Positions 24,700 to 32,651 are shown, counted from the first letter of the stretch. The stretch: DNA of 64,000 bases from Thermohalobaculum sp039822785 (GCA_039822785.1 JBCBMO010000007.1:263830-327829), one strand, 5' to 3'. The notes: generated by a model not told the origin, from the sequence alone. A program made the numbers and translations.

Positions 24700-25457
24700 C
24701 CGCCTTTACCCGCCAGGCGCTGGAACGCTACGCCCGCCACATCGTCCTGCACGAGATCGGGGGGCCGGGGCAGCAACGCCTGGCCAACGCGCAGGTGGTG
24801 ATGGTGGGGGCCGGGGGCCTGGGCGCGCCGGCACTCTTGTACCTGGCCGCCGCCGGGGTGGGGCGCATCACGGTGATCGACGACGACACGGTCGCGCTCT
24901 CGAACCTGCAGCGCCAGGTCCTCTACGCCACCGCCGACGTCGGCCGGCCCAAGGTCGAGGCCGCCGGCGACGCCGTCGCCCAGCTCAACCCCCATGTCGA
25001 CTTCGTCCCCAAGCCCGAGCGGTTGACGGCGGAGAACGTAGCGGCGCTGGTCGCCGGGGCCGATCTGATCCTCGACGGCTCCGACAGCTATGCCACCCGC
25101 GCCACGGTCAACCGGGCGGCGGTCGCCGCCGGCATCCCGCTCGTCTCCGCCGCCATCGGGCGGTGGGAGGGGCAGGTGGGTGTCTTCGATCCCGGCCGCG
25201 GCGGCCCCTGCTACGCCTGCGCCTTCCCCGAGGCACCGGACCCCGCCAATGTCCCCGCCTGCGCCGAGGCGGGGGTGCTGGGCGCCATGGCCGGTGTCAT
25301 CGGCTCGATGCAGGCGGTGGAGGCGGTCAAACTGCTGACCGGCGCGGGCACCCCGCTCCTGGGCCGGGTGCTGCTGTATGATGCCCTCTCTGCCGAGACC
25401 CGCGTCATGCGGCTGCGCCGCAACCCGAACTGCCCCGTCTGCGGCCCCTCCGCTTAG
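24696..25457 (+). CDS. MoeB/ThiF-type sulfur-carrier adenylyltransferase (E1-like)
   Basis: 253 residues. Rossmann GAGGLGAPALLYLAAAG (about 39-55), NLQRQVLYATADVGRPKVEAA, and DGSDSYATR are the ATP and carrier-protein binding hallmarks of the ThiF/MoeB family. Zinc ligands CYAC and CPVCG are kept. It adenylates the C-terminal glycine of MoaD or ThiS; without a carrier gene nearby I cannot choose between molybdopterin and thiamine. No rhodanese domain follows. GTG start overlaps the preceding stop. Confidence 0.92.
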   Translation: MTAFTRQALERYARHIVLHEIGGPGQQRLANAQVVMVGAGGLGAPALLYLAAAGVGRITVIDDDTVALSNLQRQVLYATADVGRPKVEAAGDAVAQLNPHVDFVPKPERLTAENVAALVAGADLILDGSDSYATRATVNRAAVAAGIPLVSAAIGRWEGQVGVFDPGRGGPCYACAFPEAPDPANVPACAEAGVLGAMAGVIGSMQAVEAVKLLTGAGTPLLGRVLLYDALSAETRVMRLRRNPNCPVCGPSA

Positions 25458-25469
25458 GGCCACTTTAGA

Positions 25470-26630
25470 TCAGGGGAGGGTGACGTCGACCCAGACAAGG
25501 CGGTGGTCGGAGGCGGCGGCCGAGCGCGCACCAGGCTCGCCCGGTGCGGGCCAATAGACCCCGGCACCCGTGACGGTCAGATCCGGCGCGGGCAGCACAT
25601 AGTCGACGCGCAGGTTCCCCGGCCCGGGCTCGTCGCGCCAGTCGCTGGTGTCGAGCGCCGGATCGCCTTGGTGGCTGAGGTTCGCGCCACCCTGGGCCGT
25701 CGCCGCGGCGCTCCCCCCGTCGCTCAGCGGGGCCGGGTCCTGCACCAGGGCGCCCTCGAGCAGCATCATCAGCCCCTCACGCCGCGCATCGCCATCCGCC
25801 GGGTCGGCGTTCAGGTCCCCGGCGACGACATAGGCAGCCTCGTCGACCCCACCCGGCGCGCCCTCGTCATCGACCAGCCAATCGGGCCCCTCCAGGATCG
25901 CCTGCAGCAGCCGGATCTCGTCGGCATTGCGCCGCCCGTTGCGGTCCGCCGGCCCGTCGAAGACCGGGGGGGTGGGGTGGGCGGCCACCAGCACCAGGGG
26001 ACCGGCCGGGGTCTCCGCCGTCACGGCCAGGTGGGTCTTGGAGCTCAGCCGCAGCGCCGCCCAGGTCGCCTCGCTATGGAGCGGCGTCCCATCGGGCTGA
26101 CGCGGCCGGTTGGCAGCCGGCATGGCCGACCAGGGGAACAACCGCCAGGTGCGCAGCCCGCTCAGCGGATAGCGGCTCAGCACCGCCATGGCGTATTGGC
26201 CGGGAAAGGTCCCATAGCCCCAGGCATCCGCCGGACCCAAGGCCTCGCCGTCGCCATCGATGTCATGGCCCGACGGCCGCCCGGTGTTGGAGATCGGCTG
26301 CACGTGGTGGGGAAGATCGACGCCCGCTGCGGCCAGCCGCGCGATCAGCGCCGCCACGGCCTCCCCGCCCGGATCCCGGTCGATCTCGTTTAGCAGCAGA
26401 ACATCCGGCTGAACCGCGGCGATGACCGCCACGACTCCGTCGATCTGCTCGTCACCCTCGGCCAGATCTCCGATCAGCACCCCGGCCCCGGCCCGGCTCA
26501 GCGCCGCATTGTACTGCGCGACGCGGATGCTGCCGGCAACCTTCGGCGCCACAGGCTCAGCCGGCAGGGGCCGCGGGAGACCGCACAGCAAAGCGACGCC
26601 CGTAACCAGGGCAGGGAAGACACGCACCAT
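25470..26630 (-). CDS. secreted endonuclease/exonuclease/phosphatase (EEP) family protein
   Basis: 386 residues with a signal peptide (MVRVFPALVTGVALLCGLPRPLPA). EEP-fold motifs: IRVAQYNAAL at the start of the fold, LLLNEIDRD (metal-binding Glu), LVAAHPTPP, VVAGDLNADPADGD (catalytic D-x-N) and the terminal SDHRLVWVDV (catalytic Asp-His). Such exported proteins include nucleases and phosphodiesterases; the substrate cannot be told. It is convergent with the MoeB-like gene, 12 bases stop to stop, and upstream of leuD in the same direction as leuD. Confidence 0.9.
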   Translation of the reverse strand: MVRVFPALVTGVALLCGLPRPLPAEPVAPKVAGSIRVAQYNAALSRAGAGVLIGDLAEGDEQIDGVVAVIAAVQPDVLLLNEIDRDPGGEAVAALIARLAAAGVDLPHHVQPISNTGRPSGHDIDGDGEALGPADAWGYGTFPGQYAMAVLSRYPLSGLRTWRLFPWSAMPAANRPRQPDGTPLHSEATWAALRLSSKTHLAVTAETPAGPLVLVAAHPTPPVFDGPADRNGRRNADEIRLLQAILEGPDWLVDDEGAPGGVDEAAYVVAGDLNADPADGDARREGLMMLLEGALVQDPAPLSDGGSAAATAQGGANLSHQGDPALDTSDWRDEPGPGNLRVDYVLPAPDLTVTGAGVYWPAPGEPGARSAAASDHRLVWVDVTLP

Positions 26631-26710
26631 GGAGCACCGCTCCGCTCATCACATCAGGGTTGGTCGACGCCGCCCGCTCAGGCCCCGTTCAGGCGGCGGT
26701 CAACCCGCGT

Positions 26711-27325
26711 TCAGCCCGCGTTTAGCCAAGGCGTGGTCGACGCCCGTCCTCGCTCGAACTCGCCGATGGCGGCCTCCGCTTCCAGCGTCAGCGCGATATC
26801 GTCCAGGCCGTTCAGCAAACAGTGCTTCTGGTGCGGGTCGATGTCGAAGGTGATCGTCCCGCCGTCCGGGCCCTGGATCGTCTGCGCCGCGAGGTCGATG
26901 GTCAGCCGGGCATTCGCCCCGCGCTGGGCGTCGTCCATCAGCTTGTCCACCTCCTCCTGCGGCAGGCGGATCGGCAGGATCCCGTTCTTGAAGCAGTTGT
27001 TATAGAAGATGTCGGCGAAGCTGGGGGCGATCACGCAGCGGATGCCGAAATCGAGCAGGGCCCAGGGCGCATGCTCCCGCGAGGAGCCGCAGCCGAAGTT
27101 ATCGCCGGCCACCAGGATCTCCGCGCCGCGATAGGCAGGCTGGTTAAGCACGAAGTCCGGGTTCTCCGCCCCTGCCTCATCGTAGCGCATCTCGGTGAAC
27201 AGATGCACGCCCAGGCCGGTCCGCTGGATCGTCTTCAGGAACTGCTTGGGGATGATCATATCGGTGTCGACGTTGATCAGCGGCATCGGCGCCGCAATGC
27301 CGGTCAGCGTGGTGAAGGGCTGCAT
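26711..27325 (-). CDS. leuD: 3-isopropylmalate dehydratase, small subunit
   Basis: Forms the swivel domain of isopropylmalate isomerase with LeuC. 204 residues from MQPFTTLTGIAAPMPLINVDTDMIIPKQFL, the standard start; the frame is open further upstream but unconserved. Conserved GDNFGCGSSREHAPWAL and PSFADIFYNNCFKNGILP are present. Separated from leuC by about 7 kb and on the opposite strand, so the two subunits must be regulated from separate promoters. No leuB in the window. Confidence 0.97.
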   Translation of the reverse strand: MQPFTTLTGIAAPMPLINVDTDMIIPKQFLKTIQRTGLGVHLFTEMRYDEAGAENPDFVLNQPAYRGAEILVAGDNFGCGSSREHAPWALLDFGIRCVIAPSFADIFYNNCFKNGILPIRLPQEEVDKLMDDAQRGANARLTIDLAAQTIQGPDGGTITFDIDPHQKHCLLNGLDDIALTLEAEAAIGEFERGRASTTPWLNAG

Positions 27326-27439
27326 CGGTGCGCTCCGTGATGGGTCAGGCTGGCTGTGCTCGGTCACGTTCGTCTCGCACGCATGTGACGGATCGGCAAG
27401 CGTCCTGCCCGCTACTTGCCCTGACAGACGGCGAGGCAA

Positions 27440-27457
27440 GGCCCCATCTGCGGGGCC
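27440..27457 (+). promoter_or_regulatory. hairpin in the leader of the RGF-rich protein gene
   Basis: Perfect 6-bp stem GGCCCC / GGGGCC with loop ATCTGC, 31 bases before the start codon and between the divergent leuD and RGF genes. It could be a leader structure or a terminator stem; no T-run. Confidence 0.3.
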
Positions 27458-27488
27458 AAGATGACAGCCCACTGCAGGAGAAGACGAG

Positions 27489-27893
27489 ATGACAGGCAAG
27501 ACCATGACGCTGGGCGCGCTCGCCCTGATCGCCGGCCTCTTCGCCGCACCGGCCGTTGCTGCGCCTGCGACCGTACCAACCACCGCTGCGCTCGCCACGC
27601 CCGCGCTTTCGACGCTATCGGGAGCGGTTCCATCCTACGCCGGGCCCTACGGCGTCGAGACCGACCTAGGGCTGGTTCAGGAAGCGAAGTTTCGGGGCCG
27701 GGGCTTTCGCGGGCGCGGCTTCCGGGGTCACGGCTTCCGGGCAGGCCGAGGGTTTCATAACCGGGGCTTCCGGGCCCAGAGGGGTTTTCGAGGCAGCTTT
27801 AAGCGCGGTTTCCGCGAGCGCGGCGTCCGTGGTGGCGTCGTCTTCGGCAAGCCCGCCTTCTCCTTCGGCAAGAAGGTGATCGTGATCGACTAA
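27489..27893 (+). CDS. exported Arg-Gly-Phe-rich protein, function unknown
   Basis: 134 residues. Signal peptide (MTGKTMTLGALALIAGLFAAPAVA, likely cut near residue 25), an Ala/Pro/Thr linker, then from about residue 64 a repetitive basic region of [R/G]GF[R] units (GRGFRGRGFRGHGFRAGRGF and following) running to about 112, and a C-terminal RGGVVFGKPAFSFGKKVIVID. Very high pI. Repeat units at DNA level resemble ggcttccggg. Not recognised. Preceded by GCAGGAGAAGACG. A second exported RF-rich protein follows 97 bases later with similar layout. Confidence 0.78.
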   Translation: MTGKTMTLGALALIAGLFAAPAVAAPATVPTTAALATPALSTLSGAVPSYAGPYGVETDLGLVQEAKFRGRGFRGRGFRGHGFRAGRGFHNRGFRAQRGFRGSFKRGFRERGVRGGVVFGKPAFSFGKKVIVID

Positions 27894-27990
27894 GCGGAAA
27901 GCGGGGATGCGGGCACCCATGAGGACCGGGTCGGCGCCGGAAAAATCGCGCCGGTTCGTTATGTCCGTTAAGGCAGAGATAGGAGCACCC

Positions 27991-28377
27991 ATGACCCGAC
28001 TTCTCCTCCCCGCCGCCGCCCTGGGCCTTGCGGCGGTCCTCGCTGTTGGCGTCGCCGGGCACGCTCAGGCGATGCCCGGTGCACAAGGCGTGCAGCACAA
28101 CGCGGCGGCTTCCGCCGCCGACACCCTGCCGGTGGTCGAGGCCACGCTTCTGGTGAAACGGCGCGGCTTTCGCCACCGCCGCTTCGGCACCCCCCGCCGG
28201 TTCTCCGAGCGCCGGGCGTTTCGGCGCGGCTTCATCGCCGGGCGCGCGACAGCACCGCTTGCGCGCAAGGGACCGAGCGTCATCTACCGAGATCGCTTCC
28301 GCCCGCGCGGCCGTGCGCTGATCCTGGTGCCGGGGTTCCGGAACTCCTATGTCCGCGGCGGCGTGATCCTCAAGTGA
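27991..28377 (+). CDS. exported Arg/Phe-rich basic protein, function unknown
   Basis: 128 residues. Signal peptide MTRLLLPAAALGLAAVLAVGVAGHAQA (cut near 27), an Ala-rich linker, then VEATLLVKRRGFRHRRFGTPRRFSERRAFRRGF and a C-terminal PGFRNSYVRGGVILK. It shares layout and short motifs (V-x-EA ... RGFR-x-RRF/RGF, and VRGGV near the C-terminus) with the upstream RGF protein, suggesting paralogues. AGGAGCACCC precedes ATG 27991; the frame is open upstream to 27907 without a ribosome site. Not recognised. Confidence 0.78.
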   Translation: MTRLLLPAAALGLAAVLAVGVAGHAQAMPGAQGVQHNAAASAADTLPVVEATLLVKRRGFRHRRFGTPRRFSERRAFRRGFIAGRATAPLARKGPSVIYRDRFRPRGRALILVPGFRNSYVRGGVILK

Positions 28378-28463
28378 TCCCAAAGTAGCGGATCAGGACG
28401 ACACGCGCGCCCGCCCGGATTTTCGATCGGGCGCGCTTGACAGATCGCCCAGTCCTTCCCAGC

Positions 28464-28490
28464 TATGTGAATGTGAATAACATTCACATA
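28464..28490 (+). promoter_or_regulatory. strong palindromic operator upstream of the DUF2852 gene
   Basis: Perfect 11-bp inverted repeat TATGTGAATGT / ACATTCACATA around GAATA, ending 15 bases before ATG 28506. It is AT-rich in very GC-rich DNA. This is the form of a dimeric repressor site; its position over or just past the promoter fits repression. Confidence 0.65.
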
Positions 28491-28505
28491 AGTGGAGATC
28501 GATCA

Positions 28506-28877
28506 ATGGACCGTATCACCAAATGGTTGAGGCAGGCGGAGGCTTACCTGGACAGCTGGGGACAGGGGGGCTGGATCGCCGCCTTCGTGCTCGGCTTCAT
28601 CCTGTTCTGGCCGCTGGGCCTCGCCATCCTCGGATACACGCTATGGAGTGGACGTATGGGCTGTTGGGGCAAACGCCGCCACAAGACCGAACGCAAAGCG
28701 AGCGGCAACACCGCTTTCGATGACTACCGCGCCGAGACCCTGCGCCGGCTGGAGGAAGAGCAGAGCGCCTTTGAGGGCTATCTCGACCGCCTGCGCCGGG
28801 CCAAGGACAAGGCCGAGTTCGACGGCTTCATGGACGAGCGGCGCGAAGGCCGGACCGGCGAACCCGAGCCCGCATAA
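28506..28877 (+). CDS. DUF2852 membrane protein
   Basis: 123 residues. One membrane hairpin or segment, GGWIAAFVLGFILFWPLGLAILGYTLWSGRMGCW (about 20-53), is the conserved DUF2852 core of alphaproteobacteria; the rest is a charged helical tail with ETLRRLEEEQSAFEGYLDRLRRAKDKAEFDGFM, likely cytoplasmic and coiled. Function unknown. An 11-bp inverted repeat sits directly upstream, so expression is probably repressor-controlled; no regulator gene is adjacent. Start ATG 28506 has GTGGAGATC upstream. A near-perfect hairpin follows the gene. Confidence 0.85.
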   Translation: MDRITKWLRQAEAYLDSWGQGGWIAAFVLGFILFWPLGLAILGYTLWSGRMGCWGKRRHKTERKASGNTAFDDYRAETLRRLEEEQSAFEGYLDRLRRAKDKAEFDGFMDERREGRTGEPEPA

Positions 28878-28890
28878 GCGGCAGCAAACC

Positions 28891-28920
28891 CAAACCCCGA
28901 CCAGCGCTGGCCGGGGTTTG
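28891..28920 (+). terminator. bidirectional hairpin between DUF2852 and rrf2 genes
   Basis: CAAACCCCGACCAGC / GCTGGCCGGGGTTTG form a 15-bp stem with one mismatch and no separate loop. It lies 13 bases after the DUF2852 stop and 8 bases from the convergent rrf2 stop. No long T-run. Confidence 0.65.
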
Positions 28921-28928
28921 AACCGCGT

Positions 28929-29381
28929 TCAAATACTGAAGTCGGTGGAGGGCTTGCGCCCCGGCTGGATGCCGAGGGCATGGGCCCGCTTGCACAGATC
29001 CTCCATAGTCACCTCATCGAGGCGCTCGAGCAGCGCATCGCGCGTCTCGCTCCAGAGCGGTTGGATGACCTGCTCGCCCAACGGCGCGGTCGACAGGGGG
29101 TCGTTCTCGTTCTCGGCTTCGATCCGGTCCACAACGCGCAGCACGTCGCCCACGGTGATCCGCCGCCGCTCTCGCGCCAGCATGTAGCCGCCCTTGGGTC
29201 CCCGCACGCCCTTGAGGATGCCGTGGTGCACGAAGGCCTGCATCACATGCTCCAGGTACCGCTGCGGGATGCCCTGGCGCTTGGTGATGTCCTTGGCCTG
29301 CACCGGATCGGGCCGCGCGTTATAGGCCACGTCCAAAACCGCCTCGAGCGCCAGCATGGTTTTGCGCGAGAGCTTGAGCAC
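28929..29381 (-). CDS. Rrf2 family transcriptional regulator
   Basis: 150 residues from GTG 29381 (VLKLSRKTMLALEAVLDVAYNARPDPVQAKDITKRQGIPQRYLEHVMQ), an Rrf2 winged helix, with GVRGPKGGYMLARERRRITVGDVLRVVD forming the wing and linker. The three closely spaced cysteines that bind an Fe-S cluster in IscR, NsrR and RirA are absent; only one Cys is near the C-terminus. It may be a cluster-free regulator or sense something else. The start lies 4 bases after the dut stop, in the run coaBC-dut-rrf2. Confidence 0.9.
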   Translation of the reverse strand: MLKLSRKTMLALEAVLDVAYNARPDPVQAKDITKRQGIPQRYLEHVMQAFVHHGILKGVRGPKGGYMLARERRRITVGDVLRVVDRIEAENENDPLSTAPLGEQVIQPLWSETRDALLERLDEVTMEDLCKRAHALGIQPGRKPSTDFSI

Positions 29382-29385
29382 GACG

Positions 29386-29850
29386 CTATCCCTGCCCCGT
29401 GGAGCCGAAGCCGCCACCGCCGCGGATGGTTTCGGGCAGGCTCTCGGCGGGCTCGACCGTGACGTGCAGCACCGGGGCGACGACAAGCTGCGCGATGCGC
29501 TCGCCATGCTGGATCCAGTATGTCTCGGCGCCGAGGTTCACCAGCAGGACCCGAAGCTCACCGCGATAGTCGGCGTCGATGGTGCCGGGCGCGTTCAGCA
29601 CGGTGACCCCCTGGCGCGCGGCGAGGCCGGAGCGGGGGCGCACCTGCCCCTCGGTTCCCGCGGGCAGGGCGAGGGCGAGACCGGTCGGCACAGCGACACG
29701 GCCGAGGGGCGGCAGCGCCAGCCCCTCCTCCCGATCCTGCGCCAAAAGGCAGGCGCGCAGATCCATGCCGGCCGCGCCCTCGGTCTCATAGGCCGGCAGG
29801 GGCAGCGCTTCGTCGTGGTTGGCCAAGCGCTGAATTTGAACAGTGTTCAT
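29386..29850 (-). CDS. dut: dUTP diphosphatase
   Basis: Hydrolyses dUTP to dUMP, keeping uracil out of DNA. 154 residues with all five trimeric dUTPase motifs: GAAGMDLRA, PRSGLAARQG, NAPGTIDADYRGEL, GERIAQLVV and RGGGGFGSTG. ATG 29850 overlaps the coaBC stop by ATGA, indicating coupling; the coaBC-dut pairing is widespread in proteobacteria. Confidence 0.97.
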   Translation of the reverse strand: MNTVQIQRLANHDEALPLPAYETEGAAGMDLRACLLAQDREEGLALPPLGRVAVPTGLALALPAGTEGQVRPRSGLAARQGVTVLNAPGTIDADYRGELRVLLVNLGAETYWIQHGERIAQLVVAPVLHVTVEPAESLPETIRGGGGFGSTGQG

Positions 29851-31076
29851 GACGGCACCTCGCCGACCAGATGCTCGGCGATGCGGGCGGCCAGGCGGCG
29901 GGCGACCTCGGTCTTGGGGGCACGCTCCCAGGCCTCGGGGCCCTCAGGCGTGATCAGGGTCACCGCGTTCTCCGCCCCGCCCATGATGCCCGTCGCAGGA
30001 GAGACGTCGTTGGCCACGATCCAGTCGCAGCCCTTCCGCGCGCGCTTGGCAGTGGCGTGCTCAATCACCTTCTCCGTCTCCGCCGCGAAGCCGACCACCA
30101 GACCCGGGCGCCGGTCGGCCGGCAGTTGCGAGACCTTGCGCAGGATGTCCGGGTTCTCGGCGAGCTTCAGGCTGGGCGCGGCCCGGGCCTTGGGGTCCTT
30201 CTTGATCTTCTGGCCGCTCTCCGCCTCGACCCGCCAATCGGCGACCGCGGCGGCAAAGACGGCAGCCTCGGCAGGCAGGGAGGCTTCGACCGCCGCCAGC
30301 ATCTCCCGCGCGCTCTCGACCCGGTGGACCTCGACCCCCCAGGGGTCGGGCGCGGTCGCGGGGCCGGTAATGAAAACCACATCGGCGCCCAGGACCGACA
30401 ACGCCTCCGCCACCGCCGCGCCTTGGGCGCCCGAGGAGCGATTGGCGATGTAGCGCACCGGGTCGATGGGCTCATGCGTGGGGCCGGAGGTGACGAGGAC
30501 CCGCCGCCCCTTGAGGGGCCCCTGCGGCCGCAGCTCGCGCAGGATGGCCGACAGGATCTCCGCGGGCTCCGCCATGCGGCCGGGGCCGAATTCGCCACAG
30601 GCCATGTCGCCGTCGTTGGGGCCAACGACGGCGATGCGGTCCTTCTTGAGGGTCGCCAGGTTCCGCTGGGTCGCCGGGTGCTGCCACATGCGCACGTTCA
30701 TGGCGGGCGCAATCAGCACCGGGGTGTCGGTCGCCAGCAGCAGCGTGGAGGCGAGATCGCCCGCCAGCCCGTTCGCCATCTTGGCCATCAGATCGGCGGT
30801 CGCCGGCGCCACCACCACCAGGTCGGCAACGCGCGAGAGCTGGATATGCCCCATCTCCGCCTCGTCCGTCAGATCCCAGAGATCGCTATAGGCCTTAGTG
30901 CCCGCGAGCGAGGAGACCGAGAGCGGCGTGACGAACTCATGCGCCGCGCGGGTCATGACCGGCGTCACGGCGCTGCCGGCCTTTTGGATCAGGCGGATGA
31001 GCTCGAGGCACTTGTAGGCCGCGATCCCGCCGCCGATGACCAGCAGGATGCGCTTGCCGCTGAGAGATGCGTCCAT
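29847..31076 (-). CDS. coaBC: bifunctional phosphopantothenoylcysteine decarboxylase / phosphopantothenate-cysteine ligase
   Basis: Two consecutive steps of coenzyme A synthesis. 409 residues. The N-terminal CoaC flavoprotein domain (about 1-180) has GKRILLVIGGGIAAYK, the PAMNVRMW motif and the catalytic-Cys loop GDMACGEFGPGRMAEP. The C-terminal CoaB domain (about 190-405) has VTSGPTHEPIDPVRYIANRSSGAQG and VGFAAET, plus KRARKGCDWIVANDV. First gene of coaBC-dut-rrf2 and divergent from the unknown polytopic protein. Confidence 0.97.
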   Translation of the reverse strand: MDASLSGKRILLVIGGGIAAYKCLELIRLIQKAGSAVTPVMTRAAHEFVTPLSVSSLAGTKAYSDLWDLTDEAEMGHIQLSRVADLVVVAPATADLMAKMANGLAGDLASTLLLATDTPVLIAPAMNVRMWQHPATQRNLATLKKDRIAVVGPNDGDMACGEFGPGRMAEPAEILSAILRELRPQGPLKGRRVLVTSGPTHEPIDPVRYIANRSSGAQGAAVAEALSVLGADVVFITGPATAPDPWGVEVHRVESAREMLAAVEASLPAEAAVFAAAVADWRVEAESGQKIKKDPKARAAPSLKLAENPDILRKVSQLPADRRPGLVVGFAAETEKVIEHATAKRARKGCDWIVANDVSPATGIMGGAENAVTLITPEGPEAWERAPKTEVARRLAARIAEHLVGEVPS

Positions 31077-31251
31077 GAACCCCGCCTTTCCCGCGGTGGA
31101 TGCCGCTTTGTCCAGAAACTATTCGTTAAATGCCGAGGCGCAAGGCGCGGTGACATGACCTTGGGAAAGGCCGCGCCGACCGTGGCAGATCGCCCTGCAT
31201 CCGTCAGAATTTCGTGGTTGTGTCACCGACGGGTGCTTAGCCTGGCCGCGT

Positions 31252-31267
31252 ATCAATCGCGGTTGAT
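31252..31267 (+). promoter_or_regulatory. inverted repeat before the polytopic membrane protein gene
   Basis: ATCAA (31252-31256) and TTGAT (31263-31267) flank TCGCGG, ending 17 bases before the start codon. The arms face the wrong way for an FNR site (TTGAT-N4-ATCAA). Possible regulator site or small leader hairpin. Confidence 0.25.
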
Positions 31268-31283
31268 CGGAAGGAGTGGCACG

Positions 31284-32651
31284 ATGTTGCTTTTAGTAGT
31301 GCCGGCCTTCCCGGCGGGCGGAATGGCCGGGCTGGGAACGTTGGTCTTGGCGGTGCTTGGGCTGTTCTTGGCCGCACAGGCCGTCTTTGCCGCCTTCTTC
31401 GTCATCATCCCGGCGATACTCACACTTCTGGCGATCCGCGGCGCGACGGCCTCCCGCATCACCTATCTGACAGGCTTCGCGATTGTGGTCGGCGTGCTGA
31501 CCGTGGCGTTCTTCGGGCTCGAGCTCCTGATGCCGAGTTTGGCGCGCGAGCCCATGATCGGGGACGCGATCTCAATCATGCTCGTGGCGCTGGCGGTGCC
31601 CTTCGCCTGGAAAACGGCCTCCCGAGCGGGCGTTGCGGCAGGGCAGGGGATCGCCGCGACAGCGGGCGACGACCCCTCCAGCCTGTTGGTACGCTGGCGC
31701 GCCGCCGGGACCATGGCGGCGATGATGCCGGTCATGGTCATCGTCGTGACCGTGCTGATGCACCTCAACGTGCTCTATAAAGCAACGCCCGGACAGTATA
31801 CGCGCTTCGTCGAGCGGGCCGAACGCGCCGCTGCGACGGATGCGCTGGAGACGGCCGTCTGGATCGCCGCAGTGCTGCTGATTTACGGCGTGATCTTCTG
31901 GCGCTCAGCCGGCCAGACCCTGCGGGAGAAGGTAGGCGCGCCAAAGGACATGAAGGTCCGCCACGCGCTGGCGCAGTATGCCGACGACACAATGCCGCTC
32001 GACAATCCCTCGGGCAACGGCAAGGCGATGTCGGCGGCGGCCTATGCGGCGCTCGCGATCGCGCCCTTCGTCGGGTTCTTCCCGGCGCTCTTTGCCATCG
32101 CCTTCGCCGCACGCTCGCGCGCCACGGTCGCCGGCCCGCGGGAGCGGTGGCACTGGCGCCTGCTCGGCAGCGTCTCCTTCAGCAGCATCGGCGCCTGCTG
32201 TTTCGCACTGGCCTGCCTTTTCAGCGGCTATCTCGCGATCGCCGAAGCCCTGCCCTCGCAACTCTGGATCTTCTACGGCCTGGTCGCGCTGTTCCTGACC
32301 TATGCCGCCATCGCGGACATGCGCACGGGCTTTCGCGTGCTGACCAAGAAGCGGGAGGAGGACGGGACCCGCGATCTGACCGGCAACACCGGGCCGAGCC
32401 TGGCTACGACGGTGGGCACCACCATCGACGAGGGCACCAGGGATATCCCCTTCCTCCAGCAGTATGTCGTGCTGCCCTTCAAGGCCCTGTCGGGGTTCAA
32501 GAAGGTGCTGGCGATCGTCCTGCTGCTGGCCTGCTTCCTCTTCCCGCCGGCCTTCCTGGCCTATGCGATCTTCTGGGGCGCCTATGCGATGAAGCACAAG
32601 GCGAGGACCGAGGAGCCGCAGCAGCCCGAGCGCCTGCCCGACGCGGGCTAG
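31284..32651 (+). CDS. polytopic membrane protein of unknown function
   Basis: 455 residues, not recognised. About nine to ten hydrophobic segments are visible: for example about 8-50, 60-110, 155-180, 195-215, 260-290, 305-350 and 410-440, with a soluble loop of roughly 50 residues near 360-405 (KKREEDGTRDLTGNTGPSL). AAGGAG eight bases before ATG 31284 fixes the start, although the frame is open for kilobases upstream through GC-rich DNA. Its stop overlaps the convergent ubiB stop (shared CTAG). An ATCAA-N6-TTGAT repeat lies just before the ribosome site. Confidence 0.8.
   Translation: MLLLVVPAFPAGGMAGLGTLVLAVLGLFLAAQAVFAAFFVIIPAILTLLAIRGATASRITYLTGFAIVVGVLTVAFFGLELLMPSLAREPMIGDAISIMLVALAVPFAWKTASRAGVAAGQGIAATAGDDPSSLLVRWRAAGTMAAMMPVMVIVVTVLMHLNVLYKATPGQYTRFVERAERAAATDALETAVWIAAVLLIYGVIFWRSAGQTLREKVGAPKDMKVRHALAQYADDTMPLDNPSGNGKAMSAAAYAALAIAPFVGFFPALFAIAFAARSRATVAGPRERWHWRLLGSVSFSSIGACCFALACLFSGYLAIAEALPSQLWIFYGLVALFLTYAAIADMRTGFRVLTKKREEDGTRDLTGNTGPSLATTVGTTIDEGTRDIPFLQQYVVLPFKALSGFKKVLAIVLLLACFLFPPAFLAYAIFWGAYAMKHKARTEEPQQPERLPDAG

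Noticed and set aside
31252..31267. FNR/CRP box before the polytopic membrane protein
   Set aside because: Arms are ATCAA-N6-TTGAT, the reverse orientation and wrong spacing for TTGAT-N4-ATCAA.
29871..31283. A plus-strand frame open from the coaBC region into the polytopic membrane protein, suggesting a 926-residue protein
   Set aside because: The first half is antisense to coaBC and His/Arg-rich; AAGGAG before 31284 marks the real start.
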